Shown here one piece after another: positions 16,626 through 26,096 of a DNA stretch of 35,700 nt; position 1 is the first letter of the stretch, and each line of letters starts with the position of its first letter. This stretch comes from Candidatus Doudnabacteria bacterium CG10_big_fil_rev_8_21_14_0_10_41_10 (GTDB lineage Bacteria; Patescibacteriota; Doudnabacteria; UBA920; 2-01-FULL-50-11). The notes beneath the pieces were generated by a model that was not told the origin of the DNA, made no database searches, and was given only the letters and a program-made list of their open reading frames with translations. Position numbers and translations under genes: made by a program. The stretch lies in contig PFAJ01000017.1 of the NCBI GenBank assembly GCA_002773695.1, positions 1-35,700 of the forward strand. The letters are read 5' to 3'.

Positions 16626-17234
16626 TTACTTTTTACTATAAACCAAATCCGATATATCCCCTCCGGCAAAACGAATAAGTCCTTCAATTATTATCTCCTG
16701 CTCCTTGGCCTGGACTTTCGGCTTCAAGGTTTCCGGTGTTTCCCCCGGTTCAATCGGCACTTTCGCCTGCAAAATTATCGGCCCGGTATCCACACCCTCG
16801 TCAATAAAATGTAAGGTAGCGCCAGTTTGTTTTTCATGAGCATCTAGCACTGCTTTATGTACATCCAAATCCATCCCAGGATATTTAGGCAACAGCGACG
16901 GGTGAATATTTATTATCCGATTTTTATAAGGAGTAATAAGCGCTTGTGTAATAATCCGCATATAACCAATCAATAAAATCAAACCAATTTTGTGCTCCTG
17001 ACAAAGCCTTAAACACTCTTCGTCAAATTCTTTTTTCTTTTTACCTTTCGGATTAAGAAAAATCGTTTTGTAATCGGCATCACGCGCACGTTTCAAAATC
17101 CCCGAGTCTTTTTTGTCAGACATTACAAACTTCAAATCAATATACGCAAGACGACCTGCCTTTTTTTCATCGATTATCGCCTGCAAATCGGTGCCGTTGG
17201 TCGATCCAAAAACGGCGAGGTTTACTTTATTCAT
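16626..17234 (-). CDS. purN: GAR formyltransferase, folate-dependent
   Basis: A 202-residue PurN that formylates GAR with 10-formyl-THF. The catalytic Asn-His-Asp set is visible: IINIHPSLLPKYPG (Asn, His) and DEGVDTGPIILQAKVPI (Asp). VNLAVFGSTNGTDLQ is the N-terminal substrate loop. It is a little longer than many PurN at the start of the acceptor loop (GMDLDVHKAVLDAHEKQTGA). It lies between purD and purH. Confidence 0.95.
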   Translation of the reverse strand: MNKVNLAVFGSTNGTDLQAIIDEKKAGRLAYIDLKFVMSDKKDSGILKRARDADYKTIFLNPKGKKKKEFDEECLRLCQEHKIGLILLIGYMRIITQALITPYKNRIINIHPSLLPKYPGMDLDVHKAVLDAHEKQTGATLHFIDEGVDTGPIILQAKVPIEPGETPETLKPKVQAKEQEIIIEGLIRFAGGDISDLVYSKK

Positions 17235-17242
17235 ATTTCTTA

Positions 17243-17280
17243 CACTCCCCTTCTTTACAAGGAGGAGTTGAGGGAGATTC
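17243..17280. repeat. C/G-rich repeat between purD and purN
   Basis: ACTCCCCTTC-TTTACAA-GGAGGAGT followed by TGAGGGAG is a small hairpin similar in composition to the repeats within purL and purH. Confidence 0.5.
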
Positions 17281-17305
17281 TTTTTATTTTACTTAATGCA
17301 CCCTC

Positions 17306-18619
17306 CTAACCCCTAATCCCTCTTAATATACCAATTCTCTTCTCAATTAATTCTTTTGTTCCAATATCTTCTCGATGGAAAACCGGCCCTGTAATTTTTT
17401 TAATCTCTGTCTCAACCTTTTCTTCCGCTTTATATAAATCGGGGTCTGTGCCGACCAAAGCAATCGCCCGGGAACCGGCCAAATACAACCCATTCTCTTT
17501 TTCGTTAACTGAAGCAAAATAAATTTTTACCTTGCTTGTATCGATTTTTGAAATATCAACCAACTTGTCTTTAACCGCACTGGTTGGGTAACCTTCAGGT
17601 ACAATATATTTACAAACAGTCGCTTGTTCTAAAAATTCTGGAACGATTTGATCTAGGGTCCCGTCAATTACCGCTTCGCACACTTTTACAAAATTCGATT
17701 TTAAAACCGGCAAAATATTTATCGCTTCCGGATCTCCAAATCGCGCGTTGTATTCTATTAACCTCACGCCATCTTTTACAGCGATAAATCCGCCATACAA
17801 AACTCCTTTATAATCCATTCCGAATTTTTTCTTTAATGCTTTTGCCACTTGCTCGTTTATACTGCGCGAGGCTTTGATATCGCTTTCCTGTAAAAATGGC
17901 AAAGATCCGTCCGCCATGGAGTACGAACCCATGCCACCGGTGTTTGGGCCCTCGTCGCCGACAAACGCTCGTTTGTGGTCTTGCACCGCCGGAAAATGCA
18001 ACAGATGGTCGCCGTCACACAGGCTAATTAAACTAAATTCTTGTCCAACTAATTTTTCTTCCAGCACGACTTTTCCGTCTTTTTTAATTAACGTTTCTGT
18101 GCGATCAATCCCTTCTTCATAACTTGCGAAATGATCGCCTTGTACTAAAACCCCTTTTCCACAGGTTAATCCGTCGGGTTTGATAACAAACTGGCCAACC
18201 TCTTTCACCCATTCTGCCAACCCTTCATTATTTTTAAAAACTTTAAATTTCGGATTGCCGAAAATATTAAACTCTTCCAACAGGTCACGGGTAAAAGATT
18301 TGCTCGATTCAAGTTGTGCCAACTTTTTTAACGGACCAACCGACGGCATCCCAGCTTTTTCCAAAGCATCGACAACCCCGACTGACAAAGGCAACTCCGG
18401 GCTAATCACCGCAAAATCCACTTTTTGCGCCTTGGCAAACACCACAATCGACCCGAGATCGTCAAGTTTTCCAACTTCATAAGCAGAAGTTACTTTTTTT
18501 ATTCCCGGATTGTCAGACGAACCAAAACAAACTACATCGCAAGAAGTCGCGCTTCGCTTTAGCGTTTCTGCGATACAATGCCCTCGAGCCTCTGAACCAA
18601 CCAATAATATTTTTTTCAT
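17306..18619 (-). CDS. purD: GAR synthetase (phosphoribosylamine-glycine ligase)
   Basis: A 437-residue ATP-grasp ligase. Marks: MKKILLVGSEARGHCIAETL, FVIKPDGLTCGKGVLVQ (ATP-grasp loop), EEKLVGQEFSL, EGPNTGGMGSYS and LIEYNARFGDPEA (metal ligands). It acts directly on the unstable product of PurF, and its ATG overlaps the purF stop by four bases (ATGA), consistent with coupled synthesis. Confidence 0.96.
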   Translation of the reverse strand: MKKILLVGSEARGHCIAETLKRSATSCDVVCFGSSDNPGIKKVTSAYEVGKLDDLGSIVVFAKAQKVDFAVISPELPLSVGVVDALEKAGMPSVGPLKKLAQLESSKSFTRDLLEEFNIFGNPKFKVFKNNEGLAEWVKEVGQFVIKPDGLTCGKGVLVQGDHFASYEEGIDRTETLIKKDGKVVLEEKLVGQEFSLISLCDGDHLLHFPAVQDHKRAFVGDEGPNTGGMGSYSMADGSLPFLQESDIKASRSINEQVAKALKKKFGMDYKGVLYGGFIAVKDGVRLIEYNARFGDPEAINILPVLKSNFVKVCEAVIDGTLDQIVPEFLEQATVCKYIVPEGYPTSAVKDKLVDISKIDTSKVKIYFASVNEKENGLYLAGSRAIALVGTDPDLYKAEEKVETEIKKITGPVFHREDIGTKELIEKRIGILRGIRG

Positions 18620-20097
18620 AACAAAGTAGATTTAGCTGGCTCTAATATAGATTTGTCTTTTGTTCGCGAATCTTCCGCCTCACGCAAAATTTCTTCCGTA
18701 ACTTCAGTGGGATAATCACCGTCAAAATAAGCCGCGTGCGGTCGTTTAAAATTCAAATGCCCTTTTCTGGTAACCGCCTCTATCAGATCTTCCAAATTCT
18801 GATAAATCAATTCATCCGCGCCGATTTCCTTTTTTATTTCCTCTTCTGTTCTGTTATGTGCGATCAACTCTTGTTTGGTCGGCATATCGATGCCGTAAAG
18901 ATCTGGAAAACGAATGGGTGGCGAGGCGGAAGCAAAATAGACTTTTTTTGCGCCGTGTTTTCGCACTAAATTTACAATATGCCGAGAAACATTGCCACGG
19001 ACGATACTGTCATCAACAATCAACACGTTTTTATCTTTTACTTCAAAACTAATCACGGTCAGTTTATATTTGTTTGCTTTTTGTCGAATTTTTTGTCCCG
19101 GCATAATAAATGTCCTCCCGATAAAATGATTTTTTACGATCCCTTCAGAATACCGAACTCCCAGTTCATGAGCGCAAGAAAGAGCCGCTGTTGTTGCCGA
19201 CTGTGGAGCGGGAATAACCACATCGATAGGGAGATTCGGTAAAACTTTTTTTATTTTTTTTCCTAAGTTTTGTCCCATGCGCAGGCGAGCGCGATACACT
19301 GAAACTCCATTTAAAAACGCGTCAACTCGCGCAAAGTAAACATATTCAAAAATACATGGCCGAAATTCTTTTTGTTCAACAATTCGATGATGCACTTTCC
19401 CTTTCATATCTATAAACACCACTTCTCCAGGATCGACGTCGCAGGCAAAATTGAAACCCAAAATCTCAAACATGGTATTTTCCGAAGCGACGATAAATTC
19501 CGGTTTTAAAATGTTGTCTCGTTTACCAAAAACCAAAGGCCGGATTCCATTAGGATCACGAAAAGCAAACATCCCTTTTCCCGCGATAATCCCTACCGCG
19601 GAATAGCCGCCACGCACTCGCTCGTGAGTTTTTTTAACGGCTTCACAAATCGAATCGAACAAGTCGCCATTATCCGCTTTTGACATGGCAGAAGCAAAAA
19701 CATTTAACAAAAGCTCTCCGTCCGAAGAAGAATTAATCTGCCGAAAATCTTTTTCAAACAACTCCTCTCTTAATTTATTGGCATTGTATAAATTTCCATT
19801 AAAAGTCATAGCTATTCCATAGGGAGAATTGACCATGAATGGCTGGACTTCCTCCAAGGTAATAACACCCGCCGTAGGATAGCGAACCTGTCCTATCCCT
19901 ACATTCCCCTTTAACCGTTCCATATCCTGCTGTCGAAAAACTTCCCGGGCAAGACCAAGCCCTTTTCGAAGATGAAATTTGTCAGAATAAGTCACCATCC
20001 CCGCGCTATCCTGCCCACGATGCTGTAGCGCGGTTAAAGCTTCATTTACTTCCGCCGCCACCTCGTTATTTGAAATAATCCCGGTGATTCCACACAT
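18616..20097 (-). CDS. purF: amidophosphoribosyltransferase
   Basis: A 493-residue first enzyme of the pathway (PRPP + Gln to phosphoribosylamine). It starts directly with MCGITGI, so Cys2 is the N-terminal nucleophile and there is no propeptide. The N-terminal Ntn glutaminase has LQHRGQDSAG; the PRPP loop is VLIVDDSIVRGN. The place where B. subtilis-type enzymes carry the C-terminal Cys-x-x-Cys pair of the 4Fe-4S cluster reads HAAYFDGDYPT, without cysteine, so this is a non-Fe-S form despite the otherwise B. subtilis-like PCIFEYVYFAR segment. Confidence 0.96.
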   Translation of the reverse strand: MCGITGIISNNEVAAEVNEALTALQHRGQDSAGMVTYSDKFHLRKGLGLAREVFRQQDMERLKGNVGIGQVRYPTAGVITLEEVQPFMVNSPYGIAMTFNGNLYNANKLREELFEKDFRQINSSSDGELLLNVFASAMSKADNGDLFDSICEAVKKTHERVRGGYSAVGIIAGKGMFAFRDPNGIRPLVFGKRDNILKPEFIVASENTMFEILGFNFACDVDPGEVVFIDMKGKVHHRIVEQKEFRPCIFEYVYFARVDAFLNGVSVYRARLRMGQNLGKKIKKVLPNLPIDVVIPAPQSATTAALSCAHELGVRYSEGIVKNHFIGRTFIMPGQKIRQKANKYKLTVISFEVKDKNVLIVDDSIVRGNVSRHIVNLVRKHGAKKVYFASASPPIRFPDLYGIDMPTKQELIAHNRTEEEIKKEIGADELIYQNLEDLIEAVTRKGHLNFKRPHAAYFDGDYPTEVTEEILREAEDSRTKDKSILEPAKSTLL

Positions 20098-20169
20098 AAA
20101 TTCAATTTAACATACTAGCAAGATAACAAGGCAACAAAAATTTGTTAGGTTATTAAATTGCTAAATTGT

Positions 20170-21534
20170 TTATTTAAGATACTTCTCCACCAGCTTTCCA
20201 GCAAGTCCTGTATATTTTTCCGGCGTCAACTTCAACAATTTTTTCTTTTCTATCGATGGAATTTTAAGTTTTTGGATAAACTTCCGCATACTAGCAAGAT
20301 TAACGATTTTCCCCCGCGTCAAAGCTTTCACCGCTTCATATGGTTTAGGGTAGCCGACTTTGCGCAACACGGTCTGCACGGCCTCCGCAATCACTTGCGG
20401 GTTTTCTTCTAATTCTTTTTTTATAGCGTTTTTGTCAACATCGAGCTTTGACAAACCGATTAAAGTTGATTTAACAGCGAGCATGGAATAACCCAAAGCC
20501 ATCCCTTGATTGCGCAGCATCGTGCTGTCGGAAAGATCGCGCTGAAGCCGCGACACCGGAAGCCGATCAGAAAGGGCGTGAAGGATGCCGTTTGCGATGG
20601 TAATATTGCCTTCGCTATTTTCAAAGTACCACGGATTGATTTTGTGCGGCATGGTGGAAGAGCCGATTTCGCCTTTCACCAATTTCTGCTTGAAAAGTTT
20701 TCGCAAGATATACAACCAGATGTCTTGGTTAAAATCGCGGATTACAGTATTGACGCGGGATATAGCCTGATAAACTTCTACCGAAGTATCATGCGGTTCA
20801 ATTTGCGTACTAAGCGGTAAAAACTCCAGACCAAATGACTCAACAAACTTTTTACTGGAATTTATCCAATCAACGTTCGGATAAGAAACCGTATGCGCCG
20901 ACCAGTTGCCGGTTGCCCCCGAAAACTTGGCTGTTAATTTAATTGCGGATAATTTCTCTACCTGTCTTTTAACGCGGGAATAAAACACCGCCATCTCGTG
21001 TCCTAATGTTGTCGGTGTTGCCGGCTGACTGTGGGTGAGCGACAGCATTGCGAGATTTTTGTGTTTCAAAGCTAAACCCTTCAGCTCCGCGAGGATTCTG
21101 GCTACGCTTTTTAGATAAATACCAATTCCATCTTTGAGCATCAAACTGTAAGCAATATTGTTTATATCCTCACTTGTCAAGCCGGAGTGAAAAAACTCAA
21201 AAATCCCGGGCGGTAAAACTTTTTTTAGTTTTTCTTTGGCAAAATACTCCAGCGCTTTCACGTCGTGGTCGGTAATTTTCTCTATCTGTTTTACCCGTTT
21301 GGCGTCGGCTTCGGAAAACTTCTGATACAAAGCGCGAAGCTGCTTAATCTGAGCTTCAGAAAAAGGCGCAAGTTCATGCACCTTTGGTTCGCGGGACAGC
21401 CCTATCAAATATTCAATTTCCACCCACAAGCGGTAGCGCATCAGCGCGCTTTCAGAAAAAATAGGAGAGAATTCTTTTACCCTCTCGTAGTAGCGCCCGT
21501 CTAAAGGAGATATCGCGTTTAATTCTGATGGCAT
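20170..21534 (-). CDS. purB: adenylosuccinate lyase
   Basis: A 454-residue fumarase/aspartase superfamily enzyme for SAICAR to AICAR and adenylosuccinate to AMP. Marks: SPLDGRYYERV, ITDHDVKALEYF, FHSGLTSEDINNIA, LTHSQPATPTTLGHE and the signature loop GSSTMPHKINPWYFENSEG. It is closer to the E. coli-type PurB than to the shorter B. subtilis type. Start and purE stop share TAATG, a one-base overlap. Confidence 0.96.
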   Translation of the reverse strand: MPSELNAISPLDGRYYERVKEFSPIFSESALMRYRLWVEIEYLIGLSREPKVHELAPFSEAQIKQLRALYQKFSEADAKRVKQIEKITDHDVKALEYFAKEKLKKVLPPGIFEFFHSGLTSEDINNIAYSLMLKDGIGIYLKSVARILAELKGLALKHKNLAMLSLTHSQPATPTTLGHEMAVFYSRVKRQVEKLSAIKLTAKFSGATGNWSAHTVSYPNVDWINSSKKFVESFGLEFLPLSTQIEPHDTSVEVYQAISRVNTVIRDFNQDIWLYILRKLFKQKLVKGEIGSSTMPHKINPWYFENSEGNITIANGILHALSDRLPVSRLQRDLSDSTMLRNQGMALGYSMLAVKSTLIGLSKLDVDKNAIKKELEENPQVIAEAVQTVLRKVGYPKPYEAVKALTRGKIVNLASMRKFIQKLKIPSIEKKKLLKLTPEKYTGLAGKLVEKYLK

Positions 21535-21983
21535 TATTCGTACTTTGACTTTATATCGTTAATTTTTTTTGAAACCTTCTGTTGCGCGTCCTTGTCCGCC
21601 AGTCCAAATATTCTCGATACTGCCGCCGCAACGTTCCCTGGATCGAGGACAGTCAAAACCGGGGTATCCGAAGGCATCTGTAATGTAGAATTTACATTCA
21701 CTATCATATCAATCTTGTCTGTAAATGGAGGACAAGCAATCACCGGATGAATAGAATTGGCCGCGACAACCGCGGAAAGCCCGTTGGAGCGGCCCGCGAT
21801 CGTCACGTATACAATCTGCTGATCCTTGTTATATTTCTGTACAATTTCAAAAACCTTCTCCGGAACTTTGTGCGCCGAAGCAATATGGGTAACGTGGTCT
21901 AAACCCCAGTCGGCAAGCTTGGCTTTAATTTTCTTGGCCCACTCCTCGTCAGAAGGGCTTGCGATGATAAATACTACTTTCAT
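21534..21983 (-). CDS. purE: AIR carboxylase, PAICS-like class II PurE
   Basis: A 149-residue PurE. The N-terminal loop reads IASPSDEEW (8-14) in place of GSxSD, the conserved SAHKVPE (36-42) is present, and the third motif is AGRSNGLSAVVAANSIHPVI (63-82) rather than the AGxAAHLPGMxAA of N5-CAIR mutases. AGRSNGL and ACPPFTDK match the AIR carboxylase domain of animal PAICS, which uses CO2 directly. No purK, which the mutase route requires, exists in the operon. I therefore call it an AIR carboxylase; biochemical class is inferred from motifs and context. Confidence 0.88.
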   Translation of the reverse strand: MKVVFIIASPSDEEWAKKIKAKLADWGLDHVTHIASAHKVPEKVFEIVQKYNKDQQIVYVTIAGRSNGLSAVVAANSIHPVIACPPFTDKIDMIVNVNSTLQMPSDTPVLTVLDPGNVAAAVSRIFGLADKDAQQKVSKKINDIKSKYE

Positions 21984-21997
21984 ACACTTTTATACCT

Positions 21998-22969
21998 CTA
22001 TTCTACTAGATATCCACCGTTTCGTAAATTTTTCTCTATTCTTTGAATTACCGGTTCGTCATGGTAGACAAATTCTTTACCGGTTATCGTCTCGTATATC
22101 TTAATGTAGCGCGAAGACAGCTCCACCACCATATCGACAGGCGCATCTGGCAATTTTTCATCTTTATAAGGATCGCTATTCTCTTTAAACCAAAGCCGTA
22201 AAAATTCTTTATCAAAATTTTGAGGCTCTTCTCCAGAGGCTATCCGCGCTTCAAAAGTATCCGCGAACCAATAACGAGAAGAGTCGGGAGTGTGAATTTC
22301 ATCAATCAAAATTATATCGCCTTTCTCATCTTTGCCGAATTCGTACTTGGTATCAACTAAAATCAGACCTTTTTGAAGCGCTGTCTTTTGCCCGAACTCA
22401 AAAAGTTCAAGCGATTTTTCGGAAACGAAATCCCATTCTTTTTCCGTCATCAATCCTTCTTTGACAATCTCTTCTGGGGTTAAATTTCTGTCATGCTCTT
22501 CAAATTTTGTGGAGGGGGTCAGGATTGGGCGTTTAAGCCGAGTATTTTTCTTGAGTCCCTCACCCAGTTTCAGGCCGCCAAACTCCCGCTGGCCTTTTTG
22601 ATAGTTGGTCCAAATGGAAGTTGCGGTTACGCCGGACAAAAACGCGCGCGGAACAATTTCCACAGGAAGGGCCTCAACTCGCTGCCCCACCATGACATTC
22701 GGATCAGGGACTTCCAACATGTGATTGGGAATAATATCCTTGGTTTGTTCAAACCACCAAGCGGCTGTGCCTACCAAAACTTGGCCCTTAAAAGGAATTG
22801 TCGCCAAAATCCGATCAAACGCGCTGTACCGGTCGGTCGTAACCATCACTATCCTATCTTTTGTAAAATACGAGTCTCGCACTTTCCCGACTTTTTTCTC
22901 GCCCAAACCTTCAAAGTTTGTCTCTGTTAAAACGTTTTTGATATTTTTCTCGATAGTTTGTTTGTCCAT
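21998..22969 (-). CDS. purC: SAICAR synthetase
   Basis: A 323-residue ligase joining aspartate to CAIR. Marks: KVGKVRDSYFTKDRIVMVTT, DRYSAFDRILATIPFKGQVL, VEIVPRAFLSG, DTKYEFG and LIDEIHTPDSSRYW. It is about 80 residues longer than the E. coli/B. subtilis enzymes and resembles the long yeast Ade1-type class. It precedes purE by 14 bases, the same order in which the two activities are fused in animal PAICS. Confidence 0.95.
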   Translation of the reverse strand: MDKQTIEKNIKNVLTETNFEGLGEKKVGKVRDSYFTKDRIVMVTTDRYSAFDRILATIPFKGQVLVGTAAWWFEQTKDIIPNHMLEVPDPNVMVGQRVEALPVEIVPRAFLSGVTATSIWTNYQKGQREFGGLKLGEGLKKNTRLKRPILTPSTKFEEHDRNLTPEEIVKEGLMTEKEWDFVSEKSLELFEFGQKTALQKGLILVDTKYEFGKDEKGDIILIDEIHTPDSSRYWFADTFEARIASGEEPQNFDKEFLRLWFKENSDPYKDEKLPDAPVDMVVELSSRYIKIYETITGKEFVYHDEPVIQRIEKNLRNGGYLVE

Positions 22970-22978
22970 AATATTATT

Positions 22979-23100
22979 AAACTCGAAGCACGAAATCCGA
23001 AGTTCGAAACAAATTCAAATATTTAAATTTTAAACTTTTCGAAATTTTTTTATTTAATTATTAATTAATTGTTTCAGATTTCGATATTCGAATTTCGAAT
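22979..23100. repeat. AT-rich intergenic repeat between purA and purC
   Basis: A run of short direct and inverted blocks (CGAAGCACGAAATCCGAAG, TTCAAATATTTAAATTTTAAA, TTCGATATTCGAATTTCGAA). The same GAATT(T)CG...GCTTCGAG vocabulary recurs at 28007-28116, suggesting an interspersed family. Confidence 0.5.
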
Positions 23101-23102
23101 TT

Positions 23103-24398
<1,296 letters not shown>

Positions 24399-24417
24399 TT
24401 ACTTGTATTTTTTTAAA

Positions 24418-25266
24418 TTAATTTTTTTGTTCACAACCAAAAACCGTATTTTCAAGCAATTTTGCCACAGTTATCGGACCAACGCCACCTGGCACCGGAG
24501 TTATTAGAGAAGCTTTTTTTTGAACGTTCTCAAAATCGACATCCCCGGCCATCTTACCTCCCTCAAAACTCACCCCGCCGTCTATCACCACACAGCCGTC
24601 TTTTACCATTTCCGCGGTTAAAATATTTTTTTTACCGACTCCGGTAATAATCACGTCGGCTGTCTTTGTAAAATCCGAAAGATTTTTTGTGTCGCGGCCA
24701 TGCACCGACAGCGCAACCCGCATATTCATAAAAATTGCGGCCAGCGGTTTCCCAATCAAATCTCCCCGACCGACCAGGCAGACGTGCTTTCCTTGCAAAT
24801 CCACTTTATAGTATTTTAAAATTTCCAAAATCGCTCCGGGCGTCGGCGGAACGATCGGCGAGTTATTCATCATTACCCGACCAAGCGACAGATGAGAAAG
24901 ACAGTCGACATCTATTCCCAAATCGATAGTATCAACGATTTCTCGAGTATGCGGCCACAACTTTTCCGGCACCGGCAACTGGACAATCAGACCGGAAAGT
25001 CCGTGCGTGTTTTGAATTTTTTTAATCTCTAAAATTAATTCTTCTTTTGAAATATCTCCGGGAAATTCAAACCGGCTAAATTTTATTCCAATTTTCTCTG
25101 CGGCTTGTTCTTTCATGCCGACATAAGTTTGAGACGGCTTGTCGTTGCCTACTAAAACAACCGCCAGATGCGGTTGGTTGTGTTTGCCTACTAACGCTTT
25201 AACGCGTGTTTGTAAATCGCCCAAAATTTCTTTTGAAATTTTTTTTCCGTCTACAATAGTTGCCAT
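24418..25266 (-). CDS. folD: methylene-THF dehydrogenase/cyclohydrolase
   Basis: A 282-residue bifunctional FolD making 10-formyl-THF, the cofactor of PurN and PurH. Marks: PSQTYVGMKEQAAEKIGI (catalytic Lys), GLIVQLPVP, PPTPGAILEILKYY, the dinucleotide loop GRGDLIGKPLA (usually GRSxxVGxP) and TPVPGGVGPITVAKL. It is the first gene of the purine operon, 54 bases or so after the predicted transcription start, with a short AAGGA next to the ATG and AAGGGAAG a little upstream. Confidence 0.95.
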   Translation of the reverse strand: MATIVDGKKISKEILGDLQTRVKALVGKHNQPHLAVVLVGNDKPSQTYVGMKEQAAEKIGIKFSRFEFPGDISKEELILEIKKIQNTHGLSGLIVQLPVPEKLWPHTREIVDTIDLGIDVDCLSHLSLGRVMMNNSPIVPPTPGAILEILKYYKVDLQGKHVCLVGRGDLIGKPLAAIFMNMRVALSVHGRDTKNLSDFTKTADVIITGVGKKNILTAEMVKDGCVVIDGGVSFEGGKMAGDVDFENVQKKASLITPVPGGVGPITVAKLLENTVFGCEQKN

Positions 25267-25326
25267 TCCTTAATCTTCCCTTTTTACGGGTAAAGGGGGA
25301 ACCAAAGGTTTAATTCACCAAGATTA

Positions 25327-25355
25327 ATAATAACAAAAAAATTTGTTTATGCCAA
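25327..25355 (-). promoter_or_regulatory. promoter of the folD-pur operon
   Basis: TTGGCA (25350-25355), a 17-base spacer and TATTAT (25327-25332) preceded by TGT (extended -10). The predicted start is near 25320, with a leader of roughly 54 bases. I see no purine, THF or ZTP riboswitch-like fold in so short a leader. Confidence 0.65.
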
Positions 25356-25367
25356 ACGACCACCGCG

Positions 25368-25402
25368 CAAGGGTCAGCTTTGCTTTGCAATAATCACCCT
25401 TG
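25368..25402. terminator. hairpin upstream of the pur promoter
   Basis: CAAGGGT (25368-25374) pairs with ACCCTTG (25396-25402), with an inner TTGC-TTT-GCAA. It has no T-run on the minus strand. It may end transcription from the ltrA remnant or be a regulator site just before the -35. Confidence 0.35.
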
Positions 25403-25434
25403 TGTTTACTCAAAAACTGGATTTAAAAAATCTA

Positions 25435-25740
25435 TCAGTGAGCCAACTCCCATAAAATAAATTTTATCGGGACAGGAAAAAATAAAGAAATTATCCAAAA
25501 CGCGACCCCTGCGTTGAAACCTTCCGGTATTGAACAAGCAATTTTCGGCATTGAGGATATTTTCGATAAGCCTTCCAATAAAGAATGAACAATGTTGAAC
25601 GTTTTCCGATATACGATAAAGTAAAGGCGTTTGAACGCGCTTCCAGCGGACAACGCCAAAAGCAAGGCCCCAAACATTCGCGGGAAAGTATCGATCCGGC
25701 TGTACGTATCATCGGTATCAAACCGGTTTACATACATCGT
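25435..25740 (-). pseudogene. ltrA: ltrA pseudogene, 3' part
   Basis: Continues the LtrA (low temperature requirement A, PF06772) protein broken at 26603. It resumes with TMYVNRFDTDDTYSRIDTF (TM-V-NRF is the family pattern after WWAWVG) and runs through LLLALSAGSAF. The middle helices are then readable only in another frame (TLFILYWKAYRKYPQCRKLL, about 25625-25521), and the first frame returns with GVAFWIISLFFPVPIKFILW. Two compensating frameshifts plus a stop at 25435, well before the usual 350-400 residues, show decay. It is a multi-pass membrane family of unclear function. Confidence 0.8.
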
Positions 25741-25811
25741 ATCCGATGCTCGGATAATTCCAAGAGCACCGGGTCGTTGTAGCCCGTACGCGGGTACTTC
25801 AGCACCTTCAC
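25741..25811 (-). CDS. 5' gene fragment at the insert edge
   Basis: From GTG 25811 (inside the run GTTGTGAAGGTG) the frame reads MKVLKYPRTGYNDPVLLELS and EHRI before meeting the ltrA junction, where it stops four codons later (TAA 25728-25730). The composition is protein-like with a helix at the end. It begins 11 bases after the stop of the preceding gene. It is probably the truncated N-terminus of a real gene; no family recognised. Confidence 0.45.
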
Positions 25812-25821
25812 AACACCCGTA

Positions 25822-26049
25822 TCAAAATGGCTTCAGCAACTCAAAGTCTTCTTTTTTGTAGAACCACGAAGCGATCCGCTTGCCCAACACGAGGTACTCG
25901 TCCTGAAGCAAGACCGTCTCGTACAGCAGCGTCTGCAGCAACATCTCCAACAGGAACCACTCGCGTTCCTCGTCATCCAGCCAGTACAGGTCGGTCAAAA
26001 CTAAATGGGAAGGCTGGGCGATCATCTCAGAACCTGTCTCATCGTGCAT
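25822..26049 (-). CDS. small acidic helical protein of the insert
   Basis: Unrecognised 75-residue protein (67 if started at ATG 26025). It is strongly acidic and helical: LTDLYWLDDEEREWFLLEML, then LLQTLLYETVLLQDEYLVLG and a basic aromatic end KRIASWFYKKEDFELLKPF. The charge and Leu/Tyr/Trp pattern suggest a soluble, oligomerising or partner-binding protein. A GGAGG sits only one base before ATG 26049, but eight bases before another ATG (26041-26043) that opens a six-codon peptide MRQVLR whose stop overlaps ATG 26025 (ATGA). Translation by coupling from 26025 is therefore possible. Confidence 0.55.
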   Translation of the reverse strand: MHDETGSEMIAQPSHLVLTDLYWLDDEEREWFLLEMLLQTLLYETVLLQDEYLVLGKRIASWFYKKEDFELLKPF

Positions 26050-26064
26050 ACCTCCACTCTTATC

Positions 26065-26093
26065 AAAAAAACCCTGGGGAACACCGCCCCAGG
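26065..26093 (-). terminator. strong intrinsic terminator/attenuator in the insert
   Basis: CCTGGGG (26087-26093 complement) and CCCCAGG (26073-26079) form a 7-bp GC stem with a seven-base loop, followed on the minus strand by GTTTTTTT. It lies three bases after the 83-aa gene's stop and about 16 bases before the next ORF, so read-through would set the dose of the second protein. Confidence 0.8.
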
Positions 26094-26096
26094 AAA

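Noticed and set aside
25267-25326. Purine, THF or ZTP riboswitch before folD-purA
   Set aside because: The predicted leader is only about 54 bases and shows none of the conserved cores of these riboswitches.
25728-26049. UGA recoded as an amino acid (the 25822 ORF and the ltrA 3' frame are in the same frame across a TGA)
   Set aside because: The codons between them read better in another frame (MKVLKYPRTGYND), the ltrA junction explains the resumption, and genes elsewhere end sensibly at TGA.
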